A stretch of DNA of 64,000 bases, from the NCBI GenBank assembly GCA_013365365.1, contig JABVXU010000133.1, positions 1 to 64,000 on the forward strand, given 5' to 3'. Made by a program: the position numbers and the translations under genes. Source of the stretch: Cruorifilaria tuberocauda. Its lineage: Eukaryota; Nematoda; Chromadorea; Rhabditida; Onchocercidae. The notes under the pieces were generated by a model that worked only from the letters and a program-made list of their open reading frames with translations, made no database searches and had not been told where the DNA came from. The first letter of the stretch is position 1. Each line of letters opens with the position of its first letter. Positions 39,125 to 50,848 of this stretch are shown piece after piece.

Positions 39125-42078
39125 TTAATGAATCGACGAGATTGAATTTGAAAGAGAAATTATTAGAATTGTGAAAGAAGTACAAAGACTACTGACTTGA
39201 GAATTAATTAAATAAACTTCAGTGGAATTTCTAGCATGTCTTTTCCGGAGCATTGTTATGTTAAGGAGTTCATAAGGCTTTTTCTTGCTTATAGTAAAAG
39301 CCTTTACAACTGTTTCATACTTGAAGTGCTGAAAACTGACATTGTAAGTACCAGGTATTACCAGTCGCCAAAAGTCACCATCGGCGCTACTTGATACAAT
39401 CTTGCCAAGACTGTTGATTGAAATTTGGACATCTGGTATTCCGGTTCCAGTTACCTCATCGAATACAAAGCCAGAAATCGTATGATGAATCTGAAGAAAA
39501 TGTGCCGAACAGCTACCGCCATTTATTAACTACCAAAAAATAATCATTCTGTTTATCGGTTAATCAAAAATTAATCAGAGGAAATTAATCCATTCAAATC
39601 TACAAGATGAATTATCCTTTATTAATCGTTAATAATTGAAAACGTCTTCAACATCTATAAATTATGATCACAACTGATAGCATAATATGCTACAAATATC
39701 AGCTGTTATGAAACTCTTAGCATCATTTATTATACTTACTATAATAATTTAGTGATCTTCTACTGTATATCATTCATTACTTTTCTTTTGCATATGAAAT
39801 TACATTAAATTAAGGTTACCTTTTCAATGAAAGAAATTAAAGCAAATTTATGCTCATTCCATATTTCCTTCAATTGCTCACTAGTTGAATACTTTATGCA
39901 GCTCATTTCAATTGTTAATTCGAAACAGTTCGTAAATACATAATTCCAATCTTGCATACCACCTGAAATCTTTCCTCATTATTGCTCTTATTAATATACG
40001 CCTGTTGAAATCCTTAATTTATATGTATACCTGAAATAATAATTTTTTGTCTGCTGTATCTAAATGCTATCAGGATTACTATCACTGGAATACAATAATA
40101 AAAAAACTGGCCTGAAACGCGGTACCACTTGTTACCATTTGTAATTCCTTCATTGAGATTATCATCATCATGCTGATTTATGCATCTTGGTCCCTGAATT
40201 ATACATTTATATTAACACTAAATGGTATGAAAAATAAAGCAGTACCCAACGTAATAAGTTATCTAACCTCAAAAGATTGAAACAAAGAAGGATAAGAAGG
40301 ATATTTTAGGAAGGATATTGAACGGGACAAAATACGTTATGATCAGATCCAGAAAAATTTGTTTTTCAATTATTCAAATTCGAAAGGGACAAATTCTCTT
40401 GTGAAACTTTTTTTATTACTTATTTATTTATCTGTCATAATAAGTTAGAAATTAGATCACATATACCTTCTTCCACATATACTTATGCGCTCGAGCATAT
40501 AAGTAAGAAAGTACTACGAAGAGTTCGTGATCACCTGTTTTTGCTTCAATACCTTCGGCTTTTCCGTCATCATAAGGGAAATTCACCACCACTGAACCAT
40601 CATGCAAATTTGCTGATAACACGAACGGTATTGATCTAAATTTTTAGGACTATTTTATTTAGTATTGACCTGACTATTAATAGATCACCAAGTTTCAATA
40701 TTTGTCCGTGCCTTGTCCACTGCATAATGGCACTAGTCTCCGGTTGAATGTTTCGGATCTTTGTTGGATTCAACCGTTGTGGAAAGTCTCGATTCAAGTC
40801 CACATCAGCAGCATTTGTTCGACCCTTAAATACAAGTTACTCGAATTTTGAAGATAGCTTAAACGAAAAATCATATTTTTATTATTATATACCTGCTGAA
40901 GACTTCTGCTAAATTTTTCCTTGAATAAGACTTTCAATTTTCAGGAAATACCAACTCAAGTTCAGCGAAAGGGTAAAACAATTAAATTAATATGCTGTCA
41001 AGAGATGACCTGAAGCCAACCATAACTTTCCGGAATAGCTTCCGTAAATCCATCGGGATTCATTGTCGGCAAGAGATGAATTCGTGTCTTATCCACAAGT
41101 CTTGTTAATACTTCATTTTTTCCGTAATTTACGACTAAAATATCTGCCAAGCAGAGTAATAGTTCTCGACCTGATATCTGGAAGTTTTAATCTATATATC
41201 AAAAAACTTCGATACGTCTTTGAATTATTTCAAGAAATTTATCTTGAAGCAATGGCTTGAGATCTAAATAAGCTTTAGAAATAAATCAATTATCTATTAT
41301 CAATTTTTAAGCTAAAGAAATTTCTAAGATACAAAAAAATCACCTCATTACCATGAATATTAGCAATGTATTTAAATTCCGGTATTCCTGGAACATGCTT
41401 CATCGGGAATTTCCCAATAGCTAATACAGTCAATGACCTACCCTGCACTGATTTACCTATCTCGTATAAATGCGTGATATGTGGGTATTTCTGGTGTAAA
41501 CTCTGCAAATAATTTCTTTTCAAGTCAAATAAAATTAAATAGTATATGAAGAAAATAGTACCACCACAGTGTTATCAACTTATCACATTCTGTCTCTTTT
41601 GAAGAAAAATCGAACAAGTAAGACAAACAGTTAATTCGTTCAAAATCTCTTCATTTGTATGAATTTTAATTTGCATTGTTTCATTGAATGGGCCAATCCG
41701 TTGCATTATCGTTGTATAATTCTCCACCGTATAATCATTTTCCAAATCTCTGATAATTTTCTACAAAAATCATCATTTTTAGCTCAGTTCTTGTGCACTC
41801 AATTATTTTAATTTTTTATTTGCAATAATTCCAACTAAAAATTCAAATTTCAAACTCATTCTCAAAAAGTTAAGTTCCAATAAATAATAACAGCTTACTA
41901 CGAATTACTGAATTTTTAGAAAAAAGTAATTTATGAAGTTCTCATATTGATTTAATTGATTCGAAAGTCATATCAGATTTTGAAGTGAAGGAAAGCTGAA
42001 TACACATACATTGGTATCAAATTCACACGTTATGAAGTGCACAGTAATTAGGAAAATATGAATAATTTGAGTGAGCAT
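39125..42078 (-). CDS. Secreted metallocarboxypeptidase, M14 subfamily N/E (CPE/CPM/CPD-like)
   Basis: Nine exons from high to low: 42078-42010, 41760-41629, 41502-41344, 41177-41010, 40824-40712, 40635-40467, 40193-40112, 39962-39820, 39490-39125; in phase, 466 residues. It starts with a signal peptide (MLTQIIHIFLITVHFITC). The M14 fold shows SLHQKYPHITHLYEIGKSVQGR and zinc ligands His117 and Glu120 in HGNE. It continues through GRELLL, NPDGF, the substrate-binding DVDLNRDFP and the third zinc ligand His225 in SANLHDG. ITNGNKWYRVSGGMQDWNY and a glutamate in TIEMSC (about 316) complete the active site. A transthyretin-like domain (ISGFVFDEVTGTGIPDVQI) follows, as in the N/E subfamily. Such enzymes remove C-terminal Lys/Arg from peptides in the secretory pathway or outside the cell. 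Two introns need GC donors (40706-40711 and 40106-40111). The tail is hydrophobic and may be a membrane or GPI signal. Confidence 0.9.
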
Positions 42079-45000
42079 GATATGTTAACATCTGAAAGAA
42101 TAATAAATAATTTACAAAATTGAATCTTCAAATTCATATTGTAATTCACTTTCTATCAAATTTTGTTCAGAAATTTTATTACAAAATAATATTTCAAGGA
42201 AAATTAAAACTAATGAAATATCGGAACACATCGGAAATTCCATAAGCGCTAAGCGCTAATTTTTTAATAATTTCAAAATAAATAAGTATTTTCAACGGTT
42301 AGCATTCTTCAGCAAATCAATAACTTCACTTTTTTCGAATATCATACAATTCTATGTTAGTTTTGTTTAATTTCTTTCCTATTCTTCATTTGGCACAAGT
42401 AAGAACTGTTTGAAAGATATTTAATAAAATATGAAACACGGAATTTTATAAGAAATAGAAGTTGAGGAAGAGCTGAAAGAAAGAAAATGGACGAAAGAGG
42501 GCTAGATTGAAATCTATGGCTATAGTAATTAGAATCTAATCATTAGGGATAGAATTTTATTAAGTATATTAGGTATAAAATGAAATTCGATTATGCACGA
42601 CATTCAGTGGAATGAAATAGACATTATATTTAAATAATATAAGCAAGTAGATAATATCAAGTACTTCATACAAATAAAAGTGATAGCAAAAACTTAACAA
42701 AATTGAAAATTACCTTTTTGTTATGTTAGGAATTCAATTTGATTGTTTACATGAACTAATGATTGAATCAATACCAAATCAGTACCCTAAAACGACCTAC
42801 CGTCTTTTGAAAATGAAATTCAATTTAGGAATGAAATCCTTCTTTTTTTCTCAAGACAAATATTTTCAAATTTGACTATTATAGAAAATAGCTTAGTCAC
42901 TTGATTCTAAAGATATCATGCATTATAGTAATTTTTCAAAAATAAATAAAATTGTGAAGAAAAAAGATCGAGAAAATGAAAGTCTTTAGTATTAAAATGT
43001 TAAAAGTTTTCTAATTTTGAAAATTGATAATATTAAATATTTTATACAAATATTTGAAAAAATTTTCAACTTTTGAAACTAAACTAAAAAAATGAAATGG
43101 ATGATATGTGTGAGAAGCAACAAGTGATGGGATGGATGAATTTTCTGAAAATAACGGAGGATATTTGTAATAAAAAGATAAAAGATCAGTTGCAATAAAA
43201 TCGACTTTACCGACTTTTTCTGGAATTTCGGTTTTTTTGTGAAGGAAATTCGGAGAAGAATAGCTAAGGAAAAAAAATTTGTATAATAGGAAAAATTGAA
43301 ATTTCTATCTCTGCCGGATTCTAACTGTTTTGCTCTTCTTGTTAAACCTAATTTTTTACAAGAACACATACTTGTTGAACTTATTATGAATTCTGCTATC
43401 TTGAAAGCACTCACCAAGTTAGCGATCTCCTATTTTTTGTTCCAGAAATTGCAGCTGATTTCAAGAAGAATTCTTGCTCATTAACTTCAGAAAAATTTCG
43501 ACTCAGTCAAATCCTGTAATTTACTCCGTGTCATTTTTTTTAAATCTATTTAGAGAACAAATCGTAAAAAAAGATAATTCAGTTTTTCCGGCAGGTTCCG
43601 GCAATTTTTTAGTGTTAACAATAGCTAGCAATTAGTTAGAAATTGTCATTTTAATTAACTGATCTCATCACCAATGATTAGTTCTTAATTCATTAATTAC
43701 CCAAAAAGATAAATAGCTATTTTTTATATTCTTATCAAGCTTATAGTAGCGAAAATGTAGGATTTCATTGATAAGTGTAGTGAAAGTATAACAAAGACCA
43801 CTTAGAATGTCTTTCCTTTCTTTTTTTATAGCAAAAATATTAAGAAAGAGTAAAATTTTCGCTCGTCAGATCCCTAACTTGCTTAAGAAAAACTGTTCTT
43901 TCCAAAACATTTTACTATTGGATAATAAGTAAATGGCTAAACGAAAATTCAGTTTTCGATAATTGTCGAAAGCTTAGAAAACAAATTCTTGAATGAATAT
44001 CAAACTTCTGGTTCCGGAAATTGGAAAACTTTATGAATTGTATGAGAAAGGACAATGAAGAAAATGATGATTCTATAGCAAGAAGAAAAGATTGGAGGAC
44101 AGAGAAAGGTTTCAGTGTCAATCGGCCTAATGTGAAATAAGAAATGATAAAAAGAGATGAAAGGAGTAAATTCAGCTTGGCGCAGCTGCTCCATCCATCC
44201 ATAAGCGCCAATGCAAGCAGACGTTCTCTTCTCTTTATCCTCAATTTCCGCTTCAAGCACTTTGCGATTGCGACAAAATGATATATTATGCAGCCACTCT
44301 GTTACGGATCACTTTTCCCTTCCATTGAAGTTGCCGTCATTCATGAACTCAATCCGTTCGATCCGGTCTGATCCTGTCCGATTTCTTCTACCACTTTTTC
44401 TTTTTTCCAGTGAACGGCACTTCAATTTTTCTAAAAATTATATTAGAAAAAAGTTATACGACAAACAGCATTTTCATAGATTTTCATATTCGTCCATTAA
44501 TTCTTTTCAATCTGTGAGACTTTTAATTTTCTTAACCACTTCAACTTGATAATGGAAGAATTCTAAATTAACAATTAATTACGGATTTCCGAATTTCTAA
44601 ACGGATAAAGGAAAAGAAAAGAAAAGAAAGAGAAAAGAATCTTTACCGCTTTTATTAATGAAATCGAACATGAAACACTTTTCACTTGTCATATGCAATT
44701 ACAATAAATTAAGAAGTTTTGTTGTAAATGTAATGAATTCGCATGATAACAGGAAAAGAAGTTAGATTGTCGAAGGTTAAAGTTAAAGCAAAGCAAATTG
44801 AATTAAAGGGTGGCAGAACAATGAATGATAAACCGGAAAAAAACGAAAAACGTAAACGACGTATCGATAAATTAACAACTGAACAATAAACATTGGATAT
44901 TATGAGGTTTAGAAGCATTGCTTGAAAATTTTGAAACCATTTGTCTTCCGTTGACCACGTGAATTTCCCCAATTTTTAGTATTTTAATTTCCTTTTAAAT

Positions 45001-46797
45001 GGATAAATTTTGATGGAAGCTTAATATCTTTTTAGGAGTTTATCGAACTGTAAATAATGCGTAATAAATAATTCTTATCAGCCATTCAGCTAAGTAAATT
45101 TAATTTGGCGAAAAATTGGTTGGATGTTTAGGACAACCAAAGTTATATTCTACCGCAATTAAATATCTTTCAAAGTTAATCTAAAATTGTCAGCAAAATA
45201 TAAAATTGTAAAAAGAATAGTATTCAATATTTCCATATTTGAAATATGAAAACTTTTACCAGTTAGAAAAAAAGGAAATGAAAAAGCTGGAGAAATTTCT
45301 TTTCAGTTGATTAGAAATTTGTTTTATCTCCTTGGCTACTTATTCGATTAATCCTTAGATTCTCTTTTCAAAATTTTCCGTTTAATTCCAGAATCTCTGC
45401 TAATAAATTGGAAGTAAATAAAAGAAAATAGATTGTTATTTCAGTCAAATACCAGTTATTTAGCGATAAATTAGAAAAAAAGGAAAATGAAAGTTGCGTA
45501 GAAATTGTTGTAAAATTTTTGTTTTACTTTTATTTTGTTTGAGAGAGATTTGTTGTGGTGGAGTGGAAATGCTTGGCGAAGGTAGATTTCCTTCTAGAGG
45601 GTTTCTCTTCTTAAACTTAGGACAATTATTAGTGATTTATTCGTAATAATATCTATCACTTAATCGATTCATGGAAAAGTTTAATTCGGAATTATTTGTT
45701 GTAATCTTGAATGCAGCCAGTAATATAACACTTTTTGCCTAATATAAGAGAACAATAAATAGAAATCGAAGTTTGAATGATATGACTGGAGTATATTATC
45801 ATTCAATTTATTATTATCAGATATAGAACTGGTTGTTCAGAAACTTCCGGTGAAATTGAAAGGTAGAGGTAGTTAATCATATACATTACATTATTGAGCA
45901 ACAAGTTAGAATTTTCGTAAGCACGATTATAAATCACTCTGTTGACAGTATTTTAGTAATAATTTACTGCAAAATAAATTATAAACATATTTTAAAATTT
46001 TAACATTTTTAAGTTTCCTGCATTTATATATTAAATCTTGTTGTTTAATTAAAATTTTTGTGATTTTCTATGTTAAATTAATTTTTCAGATATTTTATTA
46101 AATTTATAATTTATAAAAAATTAGAAAAATTCATTTATCCTAAAATATGCATTTAAAAAAGAAAAAAATTCAAATTTATTATTGCGCGATAAATGGAATT
46201 CGTCACCATAATGAGACTTCCAAGTGCTAAAATATTAATCACTAATGCGTCAAAAGTTATTAAGGGGTCAAATATAGTGAAATTCTGAACTTGAACTTGA
46301 AGCTTAATATTTCTTAAAATGCTTAAATTTTAAAGAAAAATCATAACAAGCAGTTAAGGGCAAATAAACTTTGTTGAAAAAGGAAAATATTTTCCCATTG
46401 TTATTGAAATTCTCTAGACAATCAGGAAGAACATTCATTTATAGAATTCTTCTTATATTAACTCTGTAATAAATCGTTGCTTTTCATCGAAGTAATGATA
46501 AGCGATACTCGATTTACTTTACTTACTTTTAATTCCGTAAGTCTCCGTTTGTCATGAATTATTTATTTAAATAAATTTTTCAACAAGTAATAAAAATTAT
46601 TGCACTGTTGACTGATAAGATTCAGAATTTTCAATTCTTCGGTGAAAACATCCAAAGACAAATTAAAATTCCACGGAGTTATATGGAAAGCGAATTTCTA
46701 CCGCAATAATTGTGATATAGCTATGAATTTAACTCCATAACAATAGTGATATTTTTCTACCCATATTTATCTAACTCATCCATTCGATATCTTCCGT
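42079..46797. other. Gene-poor AT-rich intergenic region (4.7 kb)
   Basis: Contains the upstream region of the carboxypeptidase and the downstream region of the membrane-protein gene. A less AT-rich island occupies about 44160-44420, with overlapping open frames on both strands but no recognisable protein. An AAAAG-rich purine tract follows at 44607-44639. No RNA gene recognised. Confidence 0.45.
44607..44639. repeat. Purine (GAAAA)n-like tract
   Basis: Roughly 33 bases built of GAAAA and GAAAG units. Confidence 0.75.
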
Positions 46798-47931
46798 TTA
46801 CTTTTCTCGAACTGGAAAGGCGGTACCATGCATATTACAATCAGTAAGTGATAGTTCGTATGCTTCCCCGCCATTCACGATATGCATATTGCCGGAAATA
46901 CACCCAAATATTCCAGTGAATTCCATGGATTTCTGATGACTTTTGCAAAATATAAAGAGACCGAAAAACGATTAATGAATGTTCCGTAGATATTAATATA
47001 TCATTATCGGGCAGTGTCCAGATATGATCACTTATTTCTATAATTCATTACTTATAAATATGTGTATTATCGATTACTGATTTTATCGGATATTTTTCAG
47101 AATTTGGAGTGACAGCGATTATTGATTTTGATGAGGGCAATTTTTTATCAGTTGATAGTGGAAGAAGAGTGCTTTGCTGAGGCACTGGAGTGGACATAGC
47201 CGGTCGTTCTGCTTCAATTGCTTCGGTATTTTTTTCCATTTTCTTGGCCGATTCTAGTAGTGCTATTGTTCTAGAAATTAATAATTATTTCAAACAGGTA
47301 TGAAACTATCCGTTCATTTATGGAAATAAAAAATTATTTTATTTTTGAAGAACGCTGAGGGACACAGAGAAATTTCGATATTTCACTTGTTCGCTTGAAA
47401 AATTAAAAATCTTTGCTTACTTTACATTACCTTTTAAATTTCAAAGCAATCATTCGTGCACGTATGGAATGCATTAATCGAGTAGATTCGTCGAATGATT
47501 CCATTTGAAATTGCCGTATAGTTTGTTCACATTGCACAAATCGGTCTAAACTAAGCTGGAACTTACAATATACCAATTCCACAGAACTATATTATATCCT
47601 ATATACCGTATGATTCTATTTTAATTATTCATTGAAAGAAAAAGTGTTGAATTATTGATTGAAATGGAAAACTTACAGAATATTATGGCAACAGAAACAA
47701 AAAATATAATTAATCCAAGCCAATACGAAATAAATGCAGTCGTCATCATTGTCTGAAGTTTTGTTTGAAAGCCAAGCGATGCCAGCAAATTATCACCGTG
47801 TGCTCTACTGACCAATGATAAGGTTATCATGCAAACTTGAGCCACATACATTCGATCCATAAAGATCCATACATAAACGCCGTATAAAATATATGTGATT
47901 CCAATTAACGATAATTTTATTTGGAATTTTG
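46798..47931 (-). CDS. Unidentified multi-pass membrane protein (5' end unresolved)
   Basis: Exons from high to low: 47931-47677, 47555-47431, 47270-47078, 46932-46798. I do not recognise the family. The first exon encodes a hydrophobic helix (ITYILYGVYVWIFMDRMY), an Ala/Leu-rich loop (LVSRAHGDNLLASLGFQTK) and a second helix (FISYWLGLIIFFVSVAIIF). A charged cytoplasmic-type segment follows (RFVQCEQTIRQFQMESFDES and SIRARMIALKF), then a Pro/Ser/Thr-rich linker. The C-terminal exon (TGIFGCISGNMHIVNG to HGTAFPVREK) ends at the stop 46798-46800. The last three exons join in phase. The junction 47677 to 47555 does not keep phase with the strong GTAAGT donor, so either a boundary is wrong or a small exon was missed. 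The first exon starts in phase 1, so an upstream exon with the ATG is missing from this model. Confidence 0.5.
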
Positions 47932-50848
47932 CTAAAATTATTCTTTAAACTTATTTTTCTGTAGAATGACTTTTTATTAACCAATTTTTTGAAATGATTA
48001 CAAACTAATATGATAAAATTTGAAAATGATTTTCTTAAATCCATCGGATATCATCATTTTGATATGCATATTTGTAATGAAATAAGTTTCGAAAGGCGAT
48101 AAATGAATAAGTTTTGATTATAGCATTCATCATTCATTCCCAACGATCATTCCCACCAATTCCACCGGCAGTACAGCACGACTAAATGCTGTATGATACT
48201 CACTAATCTACATCATCTGTTATTTTGCATATTGTTATATTTTTAAACTATTATTGATACCGTGAAATGTTACTTGACAATTAGAAAATGAGATTATGGC
48301 AGTGATAGTTCATGAAATTTCATAAAAAGAATTAGTTCCGCAGACTTTCAAATAATACGATACAGGTAGTGGGAAATATCAGAAACAGTACAGATATTCT
48401 TCACTTTCTTTTTTATCGTTTAATAGCTTTTTACAAAATGAGAAGACAAGAAAGTAATTAGGATTTGCAGCATTCGTGCAACCAAATAATGCAGAGGAGG
48501 ATTCTGATTCTATCAATTTTATATCGATTTCATCAGCGATAGCAAATTATAACTTTCTGATTCCTCTTGAATTATCTAGCAACTCTTTCAAAATAAATAT
48601 AAATTGTAAGATAATATATGTAATGCTAATTAAGGGAACAGTATCAAAGTGATAAGTGATAAGTTCACCATTATCTCAACAAGTTCATCATCATTATCTC
48701 AATTCTATCAATCAAATTTTGCAATTTATTAAATCGTTTCCATTCATAAATAAAAATTTGAAATGACAATTTCAAAAATTTATTTTATCAAAAAGATTTA
48801 CTCTTTTTTAAAAAAAATACAAGAAAAACAGCGAATGTTTAAAACATTTAATTAAAGGGAAAAAGATTTAGTTGTACATATAATATGCAATAATTTCTCG
48901 TCATTCCATCTATTTGATAATTATTGATTTATTATTTTCCAAAAAAACAATGTTTCTTTTATTAAAAATACAAATACTTCCAATGCTACTTATCACTTTA
49001 ATCAAACAGGTTTTTTTGAACTGCTTGAATTGCTTGAGTTACTTTAAAGTGATAATCTCGATTTCTCAAATATCAACAGAGTTAATCCAAAGCATCGTAA
49101 CAATCGATTATTATTGCTAAAATAATACTAACAAGTACTATATTTTAATTTTTATTGACTGATCACTTACTTCTTAACGTGAAATTTCAAAGAAAAAATT
49201 TCTCCTAGCAAAATTTAAGCGTTGCAAAAAAGTTTATTGACGACTTTGAAAACTTCATAAAATAAGAGATAAAAATAGTTGTACAAGAAAAAGACACAGA
49301 CATACACAAACATATACAAAGATATTTAATATTATCATTTCAGTAAGCAATTGAAATATTATAATATGTAAAATATCAAAGGAGAAAAAAAAAGAACATG
49401 AAATCAATGATTTCTGTGTGATTAAACTGGTAAGAACAACGGTTCAAAGAGATAACGAAAATTATTTAATCAATAGTAATCGATCAATATTGTTGCCTCA
49501 CAGCACAAAATATTCTAAGCTTACAAGTTCGAAATATTTTCCATCTAACCTGTATCAGCCTATCATATCTTTCAGGTCTTTGCTTAAAAGAAATTTTCGC
49601 AAAGAAAAAATTGTGATTAGATATAAAAAAGAAAGAAATAAATGATGGAATGAATTTAATTGATTGAAATATATTCGCTCATTTTTCTGATAATTTCCTT
49701 TTTTCGATCCTCTTACTATTATTTATTTGTTAAATAGAAGAAATAAATAGACAATTATCAAAAATTTCACTGATTTTACTCTTCTAATTACGAAAAAATA
49801 ATTTAAAAGTCTAATATTCTATTTAATTATCGAAAAGATTAAATAATTTCGATAAACATAAAAAAGGCATATATCGCAGAACTAAGAAAATTGAAGGATA
49901 TGGGGCTGAATGCAAAAGTTAAGGCAAGCCATAAGTTAAGGCATAAATAAGAAAACAATGGATGAATGATAAGATAGATATGAATTAGGAAGAGATAGGA
50001 GTTTTAAGTTATGATAAAATTATGGCCTTCTTATTGAAGATATTGATAAAGAAGACGGGAACATTTGGATATTTACGGTAAATTTTCAGAAAATTTTAAA
50101 AAAAAATGTAAATTTTAAAAATAGTGGTTTCACAGACTTAAACTTTCATTAATTCCATAAATTTTATTATAATTTACTCCTGCAGCTTATCATAAATCCA
50201 TATATAACCTCACTATCATAAATGATAAAAAGTAATCTCATTCCTGCTCAATCGTAAACTTAAAAATTTTGTTCATAAAACAAAATATATTTTAATGAAT
50301 CATCATATTTCCAAAAAAATTCATTTACTCAGTTCTACGAAAAAATTTACTAGAGGGAATTGGAAAAGATACAATTTTCATTTCATTTAGTTCAATCCTA
50401 ATTGTTTTTGTTTAAGTTTTATTAGCAAAAAAGAATACTAAGGAACTATCAATTCATTTTTCTTCCATTTAATCAAAATTTAAAAGTTAAAAAAAGAGAA
50501 TGATACATATAAACAAACTGGCCTATAAATGAACAACAATGTACAATAATAGTGGACAAATATTCAGCACTTTTCATCACAAAGTGGAAAAAATCCTTAT
50601 CATATCGATTTTCCTGATAATTTCTGTTAAAAGTGAAATATATGAATAATAAAATAATAAATGTTCCTTGTAGAGGAAAAATAAAATTAAAATTTGGGAA
50701 GTAAAAGATAAACCGGAATTGTGAATAAGTGAAAGTATTGAGATTACAAATTGAAAAGAAAATTGAAAATATATATCTAGAATATTCATTTATTATCATA
50801 AATCATTTCACTTCCCGATATTTTCTTCGACAGGTAACCGATCTAAAA
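47932..50848. other. AT-rich region between the membrane-protein gene and Notch
   Basis: Probably contains the missing first exon(s) and promoter of the membrane-protein gene at its left end, and the Notch 3' UTR at its right end. I found no further exon or RNA gene. Confidence 0.45.
50789..50794 (-). terminator. AATAAA polyadenylation signal, Notch gene
   Basis: AATAAA on the minus strand, 55 bases beyond the stop codon at 50849-50851. Confidence 0.55.

Noticed and set aside
43915..44549. Overlapping 86-113-codon frames on both strands
   Set aside because: No recognisable protein and no exon partners; kept only as a composition anomaly.
47805..48044. 79-codon frame overlapping the membrane-protein exon
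   Set aside because: It is out of frame with the hydrophobic helices and their splice sites, and Lys/Asn/Ile-rich as expected of AT-rich noncoding DNA.
50473..50799. Phe/Ile-rich open frames on the minus strand
   Set aside because: They lie beyond the Notch stop in the 3' UTR or downstream DNA, and are low-complexity and AT-driven.
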